Shown: positions 1 through 11,649 of the stretch, in pieces
Numbering within the stretch: position 1 is the stretch's first letter
Layout: every line of letters starts with the position of its first letter
Assembly (NCBI GenBank): GCA_946807835.1
Contig: OX327704.1
Coordinates: 434,001 to 498,000 of the forward strand
Source: Ailanthus altissimus
Lineage: Eukaryota > Streptophyta > Magnoliopsida > Sapindales > Simaroubaceae
Length of the DNA: 64,000 bases
Direction: 5' to 3'
Made by a program: the position numbers and the translations under genes
The notes under the pieces: model-generated
What the model was told of the DNA's origin: nothing
The model's input: only the letters and a program-made list of their open reading frames with translations
Databases searched by the model: none

Positions 1-316
1 TAAACCATGAACAATCAATGAAAGAGGCAAGCAAGAATATTTTGATCCAAACTTGTGGAACATTCTCACCCAAAGAGAATATTTAGCAACCCAAACTAAG
101 CTTTGACTGAGACCTATCAATTATCAACACAGACAAGGTAAAAAGAAGTTTCTAAAATGCACGTATCAACAATGAACAAGCAAATAATCAATAACAGGAC
201 CCAAAAGGTAGAATTTAGATTTTTTTATTTATAATTTTGATAATACCCAAATAACATTTTAAAATATCGTATAATTAACTTATTTACTTTAAACCATAAA
301 GATCAAATACACAAAC

Positions 317-731
317 CTTTTGAACAAAAGGAAAGAGCCCATTAACAGCAGAATGAATATAGTCTCTTAGCTCCGGGTGCCGAGCCCTCTGCACTACCAA
401 ATTCATATACCTTCTCCTCTCAAAAGCACCTTCATAGTTTTCAATATTTTATTTTTTAAAAAACCCAACAAATTTCTCTGGTGATAAAATTGTTCTAAAC
501 CAATAGAATTATAATAACAAGAAGGGGAAAATTTAGTACCAGCAGGATAAAATCCTTTGAGAAAAACAATTGAAGTGATCGCGACCTCCATGAACTCCAT
601 CAGAACTCTAGCCGCTTCACCTATGAAACAAAAAAAAAAAAAATTAGAGAAAAAAAGAAGACTCTTAATTTTTATTTTTTTAAGGAAAAAAAAATCAAAC
701 CTTGAGGAGATTGAGCGTCACTACGCTCCAT
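317..731 (-). CDS. REV7: REV7 / MAD2B (HORMA-domain protein), first three exons, partial
   Basis: REV7 is the HORMA-domain accessory subunit of translesion DNA polymerase zeta and is related to spindle-checkpoint MAD2. Three exons are visible on the minus strand: 731-701 (start ATG at 731-729), 620-540 and 429-317. Introns begin GT and end AG (GTTTGATT..TTTCATAG; GTACTAAA..CTATGAAG). Lengths 31, 81 and 113 nt join in phase to 75 codons without a stop. The protein begins MERSDAQSPQG and contains VAITSIVFLKGFYP, then GAFERRRYMNLVVQRARHP, the conserved N-terminal HORMA segment of plant REV7. A donor GTTTGTG follows at 316. I could not find exon 4 between 1 and 240, so the rest lies beyond the window edge. 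No damage is seen, so this is probably a live gene, and the only clear host gene here. Confidence 0.88.
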
Positions 732-960
732 TAAAGGAAAATTATTACTCGTATCTGCGTCCTTGATCGTCGATCGTCAATCGTCAATCATCAATTTGGC
801 TCTCAAGCCTTTGGGATTTAAACTGAGAGAATCCATTTAACCTGAGCGCCCTCCAAATTTATTTTTAGCGCTCAAATTATTGCTTTTGGGCCGAGCCCGT
901 TCGTCCCATTTCTGAAGAGTAGTATTACTATTAAACCCCCCAATCTTTATCTTGCCACAC
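732..960 (-). promoter_or_regulatory. Presumed 5' leader and promoter of REV7
   Basis: This stretch lies directly upstream of the REV7 ATG. It holds a run of near-repeats of TCGTCAATCGTCAATCA (765-795) and a less AT-rich patch around 880-920. No TATA box can be assigned with certainty. Role inferred from position only. Confidence 0.35.
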
Positions 961-2360
961 CCCGATTTATTTGGAGAGGCATACGATCCAATGAGCAAAA
1001 TTGTTCGCATATTATTATTATTCGACTATACAAAAAATCAGCAAGCATTAATTTTTAATTTTTAAATTACGCATTCTAAAAGTGAGCAACTTTACCAAAA
1101 TCACATGTCTATACATACACACGTATGCAATCTAAAAAGTGGTAAATTATATAAATATGCTCAGATTAAATATTTTATATTAATATATTTGTTAAATATG
1201 TAAATATTTTTATCCGACTTGAAGTATTTATTAAATTACAGCAATTTGATAACTTAAATTTACATTCAATTTTCCCCCCGTAATTTTAGATAGGAGAGAG
1301 TAATGTTGGGTTCAGTTAATTCTGAAAACTGAAGAGACCAGAAAATATAGTTAATTTAGTGAAAGTTGAATTAATTAGCACTAATTTTTATAGTAAAATC
1401 CAATTGAATTTGTTTTATTTTCAATTTATTTATTATTTATTTATATGTTTTAACAATTTTTTTAATTTTTATTTAATTCGATTCAATAAAGAATCAATGT
1501 TAAAACAAAATCAAACCTAGATAATAACAAAATTAAACTGACTAGAATCAAACCAAATTGATTTGATCTATCCAGTTTAGTTATAAGAAAAATTTTCAAC
1601 CTTAATTTTAAATATCAGATCATGTTCATATACTCAATTTGATGAAATTGTTTAATTTTAAAGAGATCATTTTATAATTTTGCACGTAAGAGATCATTTC
1701 TTACTTTCATCCAATTATTAGTAACTTGATTATTTTTAATTAATAATAAATAAAAATAATGCTAGTAAGGAATTTTATTAAAAATAAAAAAATATAGGCA
1801 TGTCTCCATTAACACTAGAATAAAATAGAGCTTTTCGGAAAAAAATATAAAAATCTCATTGGGATAAGAGTCTAAATAGAGAGCTAAAAAAGATTTTTTA
1901 TGCATAGTCTTAAATAATTTTGAATGTTATTAATTTCGATACGTAGATCAAATAATATAATACAAATAAAAGTTGCTAGATGTATAGAGATACAAAACAA
2001 CATATAAATTGTCATACTTGCATATTCATCATTTGAGTTTCTAACAATTATTCTAATAATTATATATTCGATTTAACTATGGATGAATATGCAAGCATAT
2101 ATTTTATGCTTGTTTAAGAAATAGTAATGAGATTTTCCGATATTATATTAAAAATTGTTAGAATTTTTAAAAGAAGGTGTTATTAGTTTGATGAGAAATA
2201 AAAAAGAATATAAAAAATTTGAGTGGCTAAAACTGAAGCAACTACTTTCAAAGTAACAAAAAGACAAAGTAATGATTGGAGTTGGAGAGTCAAAGTCGAA
2301 AAAAGGATTCCATGGCATTGGAAGTGTAGCGCTACGATGCCCAATTTTTATTATAAGAGA
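961..2360. other. AT-rich intergenic DNA, no gene seen
   Basis: Short AT-rich reading frames only, none resembling a known family. Around 1480-1590 there are words like AACCAAATTGATTTGATC that recall the arms of the TIR element at 16.0 kb, but no clean termini could be found. Confidence 0.5.
2017..2095. repeat. Perfect 14-bp inverted repeat (hairpin)
   Basis: CTTGCATATTCATC at 2017-2030 is mirrored by GATGAATATGCAAG at 2082-2095, with a 51-nt AT-rich loop. It may be the end of an old small element or chance; no flanking duplication seen. Confidence 0.6.
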
Positions 2361-2945
2361 CCAATGAATCATACATATCTCTACATTAGATATGATATTG
2401 TCTACTTAAAGATTAGATTCTCATGGGTTTTATTTTGGATTTTACCCTAAATGCCTCATACTAATGGAGATATTGTTCATATCCTATATACCCACGATCT
2501 TCCCTATTATAATCAATGTGTGACTTTATTTGCATTTTTAACAATCCTTCTATTGAATAAAGGACCACACCATTTCTCATGGTTTGAGTCTCCTCTCAAA
2601 TGATTACCCATTCATCTATTTTTCTCACTACAAAGACCTCACTCTATTGAGTATGCTACTTATCTTCACTACGTTGGAGCGTATGCCTTATGTGAAGCAC
2701 TAGAGTGCTGCTTACCTTAAGAGCTTGCTCTATCTATGTCAACTTCTTATCAATGCGTTAGAGGCACGTCTTACGCGAAGCACTAGAGCACACCACTTAT
2801 TCAATAAAACTCAACCATAAATACTATCGCAAGCTAATCGGGGCTCACCACCTTCGTTCAGCATCAAGAATTTCATCTACATGGATAATTCTAGGGCAAG
2901 ACTCTAATATCACTTGTAAGGGACCAATGAACTACACATATCTTT
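2361..2945. repeat. TRIM-like dispersed repeat with short terminal direct repeats
   Basis: The block starts GACCAATGAATCATACATA and ends with a diverged copy of the same words, GACCAATGAACTACACATA (2922-2940). A related start reappears at 63786-63857 near the right edge. Inside are two diverged copies of a segment around CGAAGCACTAGAG (2678-2709 and 2761-2793). No protein is encoded. The arrangement suits a small non-autonomous LTR-type repeat, but ends and class are not proven. Confidence 0.45.
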
Positions 2946-3639
2946 AATTTGGTAACGCAGTGCTACATTTCTAACGCTGCAGCTCTCACTTTTGGGAAAT
3001 TTCTCTACTTGTACTTTCGTGCCCTCTTCTTACTTTCGGCTTTCCGTTTTCGTCCCTTTCTCATATGTCTAACACATATTTATCCTCGTGCCGACTCTAT
3101 ATTGGTCTCAAACTCAAAATGATGCACAAACATCAATCACCAAAATTAATATCATTACTGTTCTTTGAAATTTAACAATATAAATTGCTAATCCATTTAC
3201 TGTTAAACACATAGTTCTTTCTCTCTTCTCTTGAAAATATTTTACTAATTATCTTTCTGATTCTCTTGCTCTTTCTTCCCCATGCATTCTCTTTCCTGAC
3301 ATAGATTCTCATGATGAAGAAAAACTTGAAAAGGATCCAACTCCTACAAATGAGAACTGAGATAGGTTTTTTCCAAAGTTTAAGAAGTATAATATCTACT
3401 CATCATTTGTGCATGATAAATATAGATATTTTCTTTTAACTTGCTATCTTATCTTTCTCTCTCTCTTAATGTTTCTTAATGGAAATGATGGAATTGTGGA
3501 TGATTTTCTAGGAAAAACGTTAAACAAAGGAAGGGCAAGAGTAAAGGGAAGAAACCATATACATCATTCTCTCCCCCTTTGCAACCTAGCAAGGTGAGAT
3601 AACTCCATCACTGCCATATTGCTAATATGTCTTTGTTAG
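2946..3639. other. Intergenic DNA, no gene recognised
   Basis: A 62-codon frame at 3409-3597 is not recognisable and has no partner exons that I can support. Pyrimidine-rich around 3010-3060 and 3215-3295. Confidence 0.4.
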
Positions 3640-4080
3640 TTTGCTCTAATACTACTTATTAGTATTTTAGTTTTTATGATTATTTAGAAAATATAGTAGA
3701 AGTATATCAAACATCAATAATAATAAATCACACAAAAAATTTAATGTGGTTTACCTTAATTTGGGCTACATCCACAGATGAGAGAATAATCTATTATAAT
3801 CTTATAATATAAAATACAAGAGTACTCTTAAATATTTTTTTATGTGAACTCATATAATTTCTCTCTTATAGTTTTTTCATTGATCATATAACCTCTTTAT
3901 ATAATGAGTTGTATATAATTTTTTGTTGGACTTGTATTTTTAGTTCTTATACAATTTAGACTATATCTTTAATAAGGTAAATCTTAAAAGGAAACTACTA
4001 ATTTAGGAATATTCTAATCAAATTCAAATAGGATAATTTAGGTATTTCCTAAATAGGTTTGCTTTAGTCCAACATTACCT
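3640..4080. repeat. Old dispersed repeat sharing a motif with the 32-kb LTR-like repeat
   Basis: The segment GTGGTTTACCTTAATTTGGG CTACATCCACAG (3744-3775) is a diverged form of the motif near 32180-32213 in the 32.0-33.0 kb repeat. Both sit in non-coding AT-rich context. Probably a decayed relative of that LTR-like family; boundaries unknown. Confidence 0.3.
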
Positions 4081-4277
4081 CCTTTATACCAAACTTTCAT
4101 ATATCTTCAATAGACCATATTTGATTTTATTTATTTATTTTTTTGGCCTTTCTTAAGCCAAACTATTGTTTCTCTCATATAGAAACTATGTATCATACTC
4201 ACTAAGGCTTTTTATGAGAATTAATGTACCTACTGCTTCTATAGGCAAATTTTCCATTTTTTTTAATAAGCACTCAG

Positions 4278-4279
4278 TT

Positions 4280-4301
<22 letters not shown>
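4278..4301 (+). repeat. (TC)n microsatellite
   Basis: Uninterrupted CT dinucleotides followed by a T tract (4302-4311). Confidence 0.9.
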
Positions 4302-4310
<9 letters not shown>

Positions 4311-4334
4311 TTAAAACTCAATTAAAAATTTTAA

Positions 4335-5330
4335 TTATTTGGATAACTCTATTCCAAATAATTTCGACCACTTCATCAACCAAAATTGAGTTTTTTTAAG
4401 CATATACCAATTCCATAAAAGGCTATTCTTACTGCCACCCATACTAAACGCAAGTGTGTATATTTGATTGTTACAATCTTTGCATGAGGCAATAAACATG
4501 CATTCTTTATATTTTCCTTTTAAGAAAGTGATGTCAACTATAATAGCTAGCCTAATTAAAGATGCAAATCCTTGAATATATGTTCCAAAAGATATAAAAA
4601 AATATTTGAAGTGATGACCATTATCCAATTATAAGAAAGTACGAGTGCTTTAATTCTTTTTCCTGAGCACATCCATTTATTGCCTCATACGAGTGCACAT
4701 CTATACATAAGAAAGTATGAGTGCCTCATAACTATAATGCATTTAAAATTTTTTATCTATATCAATAGCTTTATATAAAGATAATGACCCTTTGTACTTA
4801 TATTTAATTTGATGTGCCATTAGCTTGAATAAAGCTTGACGATGGTCTCTATTGTGTACATCGAGGGAACAAGTGTGGATGTTGTAAAACTTTCTAATTT
4901 GAAACATGTTAGAATATTTAAGCTTCATTGTTTAGATATACCATCTACAATATCGTTGACACAAGTAATAACTAGAATATCCTTGCTAGACTTTGGTGTT
5001 TATATTGAAAGTGCTGTCTAACAGCCATTGAGCTGAGCATTACATGTAGGTGCTCTTTTGAATCAAATATTTGTTTCACCATAAGATCTTCATTATCATC
5101 AGTAACTTTTTTCACATGTGTGATTATAAGTAATGGTAGTTGAATCATATGTGTGATTCGCAAAAGAACTTGTAAGAAAATTCATTCTAGGCACGTAATT
5201 ATTTTTGAAATGCAATGAACTACCACTGGAAGGAAGACTATCCAATTCTAGTGATACGTCACAAGAAATAGTATTGATGCCTATTGGATTAGGCTCAATA
5301 TTGCCTTGTTTGCCAAGCACCAAAGTATGG
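4335..5330 (-). pseudogene. Mutator-like (MULE) transposase remnant
   Basis: Three minus-strand pieces follow the order of a plant MuDR/MULE transposase. Piece one (5163-4972) has the N-terminal segment with VKQIFDSKEHLHVMLSSMAV. Piece two (4928-4743) reads FQIRKFYNIHTCSLDVHNRD, the conserved block before the catalytic domain, including HTCSLDV. Piece three (4628-4335) reads IVDITFLKGKY then DCNNQIYTLAFSMG, the start of the MULE catalytic domain with the first Asp of the DDE triad (IVD) kept. Codons 5323-5099 may be the linker just upstream. Frames shift between the pieces and the C-terminal half, including the SWIM zinc finger, is absent. Terminal repeats were not found. Clearly dead. Confidence 0.8.
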
Positions 5331-6059
5331 TCTAATTCATTTTTTTATGGGTAACTTGTCAGCACTTAATTATAAATTTATCTTTTACTAACTTGCAAAT
5401 ATTCGCGTTCATCTGCCACTGTATTTTCACTAATAAATATTAATGGCACAAAGTTTTGGAAACATTAATTTTCTTTCAAATAAGGACATGTAATTAGTGG
5501 GCTCCTCTCCTTACTCGAATCACCATTATGTATTATGCGAATAAATTTAGAATCATAAGATTCTAATTTTACTTTCAACCCTATCTAAGAAAAAGTCTAC
5601 ATGACCGTCTTTCAAAATTTTTATAAGTGGAATAGAGTTTGTTGTGTTTACCTTAAACGTCAAAGTGGTATCATATTATGAAAGATCAAAGTTAATGACA
5701 ATACCAACTTCTTGAACAAGTTGGTCATAACTTATTGATTGTGAAACCTTAATTCATATAGTACATTTTTTTTATTATAAAACTTATAAAACCTCTATCT
5801 TTGGACTGTTCATCATCATAAACATTTGGCACACGCACGATATGCATTAATCTAAAGAACATAATTAAAATGCAATGCAATTAGAATAAATTTTTAACAA
5901 ATTATTGTTTTTTTAACATAAGAATCATGCATCAAATATAAGTCTATGTTATATTAAGTCTTCACATAAGTTCAAAATAAGAATGTTATATGACTCTTAT
6001 AAAGCTATACACTTTTAGGGTCTATAAAAATTATAATGCATTATAATGACTTAGGAGAG
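5331..6059. other. AT-rich intergenic DNA
   Basis: Possibly includes further transposase N-terminal sequence just above 5330, too diverged to call. From about 5930 it grades into the tandem array that follows. Confidence 0.4.
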
Positions 6060-6470
6060 AGTACAAGATTGGTACAAGACTCTTACAATACCATGTAATG
6101 TTAAGCCTTATAGAAAAATTATGTATTGCAATGCCCTAGGTGACAATACAAAATCCTTACAAAACTATATAAGACTATGTATACAAAGTTTAGTATAAAG
6201 TAAGATATATTTTGCACTGGCTTAGATGTTAGTACAAGACTTTTACAAGATTCGCATAAGACTATATTATGTTAAGTCTTGTAAGAAAATAGGAAGCAGT
6301 TTATTGATATAACTGACAGTACAAAATTATACAAGATTCTTACCCATGTACATAAAGTCTTGCACACTAATACAATCTACTATATTGATTTAGGTGATAA
6401 TACAAGACTACTACAAGACTCTTACATAATTATATTACGTGAAGTTTTATAATGAAATTTAAGAACAACA
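6060..6470. repeat. Diverged ~85-bp tandem array, five units
   Basis: Units begin with AGTACAAGA or AATACAAAA at 6060, 6145, 6231, 6318 and 6399, giving spacings of 85, 86, 87 and 81 bp. Each carries words like TACAAGACTCTTACA and TATATTATGTTAAGTCTT. Units are strongly diverged, so the array is old. No coding potential. Confidence 0.7.
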
Positions 6471-6513
6471 ATCAAAGTATAAGAATAATACCACTTATAA
6501 ACTATTTTAATCA

Positions 6514-7417
6514 GGGCAAAGGTCGTATGTACCCCAATATCATAGTCTTAATGATATTTTTACTCTAATAAAAATTTTAATACACTATTTTATCCAAATT
6601 TGTCAATTTTTGCCGTTTATTTGGATGAAAATTCTACTTTTAATAGTCATGTACTATATTACCCCATTATTAACATACTTTGAAAAAAAATGGGAATGTA
6701 CATGTGTCACTATATAATTTGGACACGTATCACTATGTAATTAGTTAATTATTAATAAATTAAATAATTAATAAATAAAAAAATTAGCCATTGTCACTGA
6801 AAAACGGAGGTCGGCCAGTCACTGGCTGTTATTTTCTGGCGATGTTAGGATAGTAAAAAAATTTAAAATTTACATTATTGGATTCTATTTTTCCTGATTT
6901 ATACAATGGTATGATCTTTTTAACAAAAAATGGCCAAAATAGGTGGAGACAAAAAATAGAGTCCAATGATATAATTTGATCTTTTTTGTCGTCACAGTGT
7001 CACCAAAAAAACTGCAGACGACCGACTCTGTTTATATATATATATATATATATATAATTTTTAATTAATTTAAAAAATTATTTAATAAAAATATAAACTA
7101 ATAACATATTGACACGTGTTTAAAGTAACTAATCACATTATGACATGTGCCATTTTATTAAAGTTTATTTTTTAAAATTATATTAAATTAAATTAATAGA
7201 TGAGATTGTGCTACGTATTAAAAAAAAATGAATGTGTACAATTGTACCACGTATCCAAAGTGTAATTTATTTTTATGGTTAAATTACTCTTTTACCTTTC
7301 AACTGTTAACATTAACGATAAAAATTAATAAATCAGAGCAAAATTAGGTATTAAAAATTTAATTAAGTTAAAAGTATTATTTAAACCATAATATTAAGGT
7401 AAAATTGTCCGTTACCC
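6514..7417. mobile_element. 904-bp non-autonomous foldback element, MULE-type TSD
   Basis: The element is flanked by an exact 10-bp duplication, ATTTTAATCA (6504-6513 and 7418-7427). Its ends are diverged inverted copies: GGGCAAAGGTCGTATGTACC at the left and, read from the right on the other strand, GGGTAACGGACAATTTTACC. Inverted similarity continues inward: TTGGATTCTATTTTT (6878-6892) opposes AAAAAATAGAGTCCAA (6949-6964), and ACACGTATCACTATGTAATT opposes a matching block near 7110-7140. So most of the element is one imperfect palindrome. No protein is encoded. TSD length (9-11 bp) points to Mutator-like transposases. Confidence 0.75.
7032..7057 (+). repeat. (TA)n microsatellite
   Basis: Alternating TA run inside the foldback element. 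Confidence 0.9.
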
Positions 7418-7530
7418 ATTTTAATCATGTACTGAAATTGAAACATCAATGATTTATATAAAAATAACATAAATATATCACAATGAGAATATTTTTATTT
7501 ATTAAACTGTTTTAATCATTTACATTTGTT

Positions 7531-7799
7531 AGAGTTGAGTCTGATGCTAAAAACGTTGTCCACCTTATTAAGGGGATGATTCATTCATTAAAGGAGATTA
7601 AATGAATGATCAGTGGTATCTATAAATTTATGAATAGAATGGAACAAGCTGTTGTCTCTTATAAACCTAGATCCTAGAACAATGTAGCCCATCAGTTGGC
7701 TAAGTTAGTTCTGGATTCTCAGGGAGTTAAGCTTTGACTTGACAATTGCCCTTTTCTCTGTTAGTTATAAAATCCTAACTCTGTTTCAAAAAAAAAAAA
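7531..7799 (+). pseudogene. 3' tail of an L1-like LINE (RNase H end plus poly(A))
   Basis: The frame from 7531 reads RVESDAKNVVHLIKGMIHSL and later NNVAHQLAKLVLDS, the second half of the LINE-encoded plant-type RNase H (SDA and N-x-x-AH-x-LA motifs). Two internal stops (TGA, TAG) interrupt it. The coding end is followed by an untranslated tail and a 12-A tract at 7788-7799. It is a severely 5'-truncated insertion; TSDs are not clear. Confidence 0.75.
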
Positions 7800-8334
7800 T
7801 GTGGTTTTGATTTTAAAACAAAATAAAAGGTTTCCTTCGATTAACATATTAAAATACCATAAAAAAATTAATTTTTATTTTTTTTTGAATTTTTTGAATT
7901 TTTTATAAATATCTAGTCTCTCTTCAATCTTGTGAGCCCCTCTTTAATCTTATTACAAAAAAGAGATTTTATATAGAAAAAATTTCTTTATTTATGCCAA
8001 AAAAAAGAAAGAAAATATTTTTTAATTTAGAAGAAGACAAAGTAAAGATATATAGGAATAAGACAAAAAAAGAATAAGAAAAAACAAGAATAATACAAAA
8101 AGGTTATTGTAGTCATTTCAAAACTTTTTATTTGGGATATTATTAAAGGACATTGTGGCCATTAATCACCCTTTTTTGAATATTTATGTAATTATAATTG
8201 AGTGAGATATCTATGTAAATTATTAACTATTTTGGGATATTTAATTAAATAGCCCTACTGGGTTAAAATTAGTTTATTGTATTAAAATGAATGACAATTG
8301 CATAATAATTTAAATCACGAAAGAATTCATTTTA
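7800..8334. other. AT-rich intergenic DNA, no gene seen
   Basis: A/T homopolymer-rich; nothing recognisable. Confidence 0.5.
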
Positions 8335-8349
8335 GAGCCAAGCTTGATC

Positions 8350-9110
8350 GATCTACAAACACACAAAATTATCAGTGGTTATGAATTAGGATGCTACATT
8401 GATGGCTAAATCAAGGCACCAACTAAAGATATTAATGAGAATATTTAGTTCCAATGTCAAATCTAGCCTTCATAACTGGAAGAGGCAAGATCAAATTCTT
8501 CTCAGCTGGTTGGTTACATTCATCAGTGAAAATATTCTCAATTTTGTGTTTGGCTGTAAAACTTCTTCATATCTGTGGACTGCAATCGACAAGCAATTTG
8601 GTAATTAACTATGACTATTAAAGCACAGCTTGCACATAATACTAAAGGATCTATGTCAGTAACTGGATTCATCATAAAAATTAAAGGAGTCCAGTAGTAA
8701 GTGAAGATGAAATAATCGTGCATCAAAAAAGGATAAGAATTTTGATCCTGTTATGCTTCATGTTCAGATTAAAATTTCTTCTATAAATTTAAATAAAGTG
8801 ATGTCTTTGATGTTGATAATGGATTTTAAAATTACTAGCATGAGAATTGAATCTAGTTATGCACAAAACAAGACAAATCAAAATAAGCCTGGGGGTTAGA
8901 ATTCTTAAAAGGAATGAATGTTGGATGTAATAATCAGAATGGTGGTTGAGGCTTTGATGGAGGTGGAAATTATCAAGGAGGTTTTAATGGAGGATTTCCA
9001 GGAGATTACCAGGGTGGAAAAGGTTTGAATGAACCTGTTTGTTAAATATGCTTCAAAGTTGGGCATACAGTTGGTGAATGAAATAATAGATTCAACAAAA
9101 ACTTTGTATC
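8350..9110 (+). pseudogene. copia-0 gag
   Basis: The frame at 8399-8608 carries the copia gag (UBN2-type) core: HNWKRQDQILLSWLVTFISE then LWTAIDKQFGN. A glycine-rich linker follows at 8938-9027. A CCHC zinc knuckle lies at 9040-9085 as C-x2-C-FKVG-H-TVGE-stop: one stop falls between the first two cysteines and the last Cys codon is TGA. Non-functional. Confidence 0.75.
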
Positions 9111-9239
9111 ACAATATCAAAGTCACTAGAATAAGCCTCTGAATAAATATGGACCTAGTTCTTCAAACTATGGTCAGGGACAATACAACAAGAACAACTA
9201 TAATCATAATCAGCAGGGGTATGGGTAGAGCAACAAGTC

Positions 9240-9600
9240 AACCTATATTGCAACACCAGAAGGAGTTAGCAGATCAAGGCTGGACTCTCGATAATGAATC
9301 CACTTGTCACCTTACTAATGATCAGGACAATTTCTCTGAGAAGGAAGAATATGCAAGTAATGACTTATCTCATTAATGAAAATAGTGATGGCTTACAAAT
9401 TTCACATGTAGGTTCTGTTGTTCTTGCTAGTTCAAAAATTGCTCATAAGATATATTTGAAAAACAAGCTATGTGTTCTAGAATAACCAACAACATGCTGG
9501 GGGGATTACAAATTACTGAAAAAGGATTGTATAAATTGTTGTTGAATAGTTCATTTTTTGAATTCTCAGTTAATAAATCAAGATATTTTTCTCTTTAAAA
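9240..9600 (+). pseudogene. copia-0 protease and pre-integrase region
   Basis: Reads ELADQGWTLDNESTCHLTND. Copia proteases normally have D-S/T-G-A at this point; here it is D-N-E-S, so the catalytic motif is lost. The next segment LKNKLCVLE and GLYKLLLNS (in two frames) matches the linker to the integrase. Confidence 0.65.
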
Positions 9601-9613
9601 TAATCCTCTTCTA

Positions 9614-9861
9614 TGTTGTCTGTAATATCCCGTAGGGCTTTCTAGAATAGTTTAAGTTTGTAATAGAAGTGCCCATGTAAGTAGCACTAAGCTAATTCTG
9701 ATATTGATGTAACACATAGATGACTGGGACATCCTAGTCAACACACTCTTCATATGTAATACAAGCTTGTAAAGACTTCAAATATCTCAATAAAAACTCT
9801 CTACCTCAATCCTGTGATGATTCAATTTGGCTAAGTCCACAAACTTTATTATTCCTCAACA
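9614..9861. repeat. Possible 248-bp solo LTR inside copia-0
   Basis: The copia reading frame breaks here. The segment begins TGTTGTCTG and ends CCTCAACA, giving mirrored TGTTG/CAACA tips, and holds a CTCAATAAAAACTCTC poly(A)-signal-like stretch near its 3' side. No TSD is evident, so this could instead be rearranged sequence. Confidence 0.35.
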
Positions 9862-9889
9862 GAAACAAAAAACAAAAAAGAAAAGAAAA

Positions 9890-10610
9890 TTTCCTTTAGA
9901 CTGATATTTACAGATGTATGGGATCATGAACTTATACTATCTAGAGAAAATTTCATATATCGTGTCATTTATAGATGATTTCACAAGATCCACTTGGAAT
10001 TTTCAAATATCTCAGTATCTAGAAGGGTTTAAAACCTTCAAACTTCCAAGTTGAAAAAATCCTAAACAAGTCCATTAAGATTTTACATTCAAATTAGAGA
10101 GGTGAGTACATAAACTTTGATTCATTTTACAGTAAGAATGTATATCCTTTATACATCCTTTACCCTTATACACACTATCAAAATGGAATAATGTAAAGAA
10201 AGCATAGACATGTAGTTAAGTTAGGTTTTACCTTACTTGCACAAGTAAAAATGCTATATCATTTCTGGTGGGAGGTTTTCAGGCTACAGTTTATCTTATC
10301 AGCAGACTCCCAACACCTGTAATAAACACTAGTCCCGTTTGAAATGGTTTATCATCTTAAACCTAATTATAACTTCTTAATGTTTTGGTTGTGCCCGTTT
10401 TCCTTTGTTAAGGCTATATCAAAACCCATTTAAATTGCATACCCAAAAATGTCTGTTTATTGGTTATAGTCCTATTCACAAAGGTTATAAACGTTTGATA
10501 GATTCAAGTAAGGTTTACATAGCTAGAAATGTAACCTTTAATGAGTCTGGTTTTCTTTACTCTTCTGATCCTATCTTTATTAATGGAAAAACTACTAATA
10601 GTAGATAAAA
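9890..10610 (+). pseudogene. copia-0 integrase
   Basis: Reads DVWGS, then SFIDDF and later QNGIM.RKHRHVV (DDE core and the conserved HHQNG-VERKHR block, with a stop), FWWEVFRLQ, and the C-terminal KCLFIGYSPIHKGYKRL and VYIARNVTFNE (10405-10608), which is the best preserved part. At least six stops. Confidence 0.7.
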
Positions 10611-10889
10611 ACTTGTTCTCTTATCCTGTGTTTTCACCATTCCCTTAATTAACTACAAAGAATGCTAGTCATCATCTTTCTCAGCATTCAGCATCTCCTC
10701 AGGCTCCCAATGCCACCCCTGATCAACATCTTGCTAAATATTCAAATTCCATATTAGTTCACCATACACAACATTCATCGCATCTAGACCAATAATCAAC
10801 TCATTCCTTATCTGCCAACCAAACTTTACTTAACCGCAACTTCCATTCATACAGAATCATCTACAAACGCTCATCCATTCAACCACCAT

Positions 10890-11565
10890 TGCCTTTACAT
10901 AATATTTCTGATCATCTTGTGATCAAAAGTGCAAAAGTTGGCATCTTTAAACCAAAAATGTATCAAACAACAGTCCAAGAAATAGTACGTGCTAGTGTTA
11001 CCATGGCATTAATAGACAAGAAGTGGCAGCAAGCTATGAAAGATGAATATGATGCTTTGGTCAAAATAAAACTTGGGCGTTGGTTCATAAACAAGAAACA
11101 CAAAAGATAATAGGCAATAAATGGGTTTACAGAATCAAATACAACCCAGATGGAATTATATCCAAGTAAGACTAGGTTGGTTGCAAAGGGCTTTCATCAA
11201 ACAACTGGGGTTAATAACTTTGAGACCTTCAACCCAATTGCAAAGGCCTCTACATTCAGAGAAATTTTAAGTCTTACAGTCATTAAAGGATGGAATATAA
11301 GACAAATTGATATTATAATGCCTTTCTTAATAGTTTTCTTATAGAAGAAGTATTCAGGTTCTAAACTGAAGGCTTCACAAGCATTTCGTGTCCTACCCAT
11401 GTATGCAAGCTGCAAATAGCTGTCTATGAGCCAAATCAAGCCCCCAAGGGTTGGTAGTTGGTATGAGAGGCTGGGACAGCTCTTGGCTAGAGTTTGACCA
11501 TTACACAATCAAATTCTTCCTGCTCCTAATATATGTTGAGGACATTATCATAAAAGGTTCCAGTA
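10890..11565 (+). pseudogene. copia-0 reverse transcriptase fragment
   Basis: Begins with DKKWQQAMKDEYDAL, then KTRLVAKGFHQTTGVNNFET, PTHVCKL, and finally LIYVEDIIIKGSST. The active site Y-V-D-D is Y-V-E-D. The sequence loses copia similarity after about 11600. Confidence 0.75.
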
Positions 11566-11649
11566 CAGTTCTTATTGATCAAGTGGTGACTCAACAAAGT
11601 ACAAGTGAAAATAAAAAGATGAACAGAGACTTAAAAAGCAAATTTGGAG

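Larger units (their letters stand above)
8335..11640 (+). mobile_element. Decayed Ty1/copia retrotransposon (copia-0), LTRs not found
   Basis: Gag, protease, integrase and reverse-transcriptase pieces follow in copia order (GAG-PR-INT-RT) on the plus strand. Many stops and frameshifts occur and the RNase H end is missing. I could not find a matching pair of LTRs on either side. Confidence 0.8.

Noticed and set aside
3409..3597. Small 62-codon frame as a possible gene
   Set aside because: No recognisable domain, no splice partners and AT-rich surroundings.
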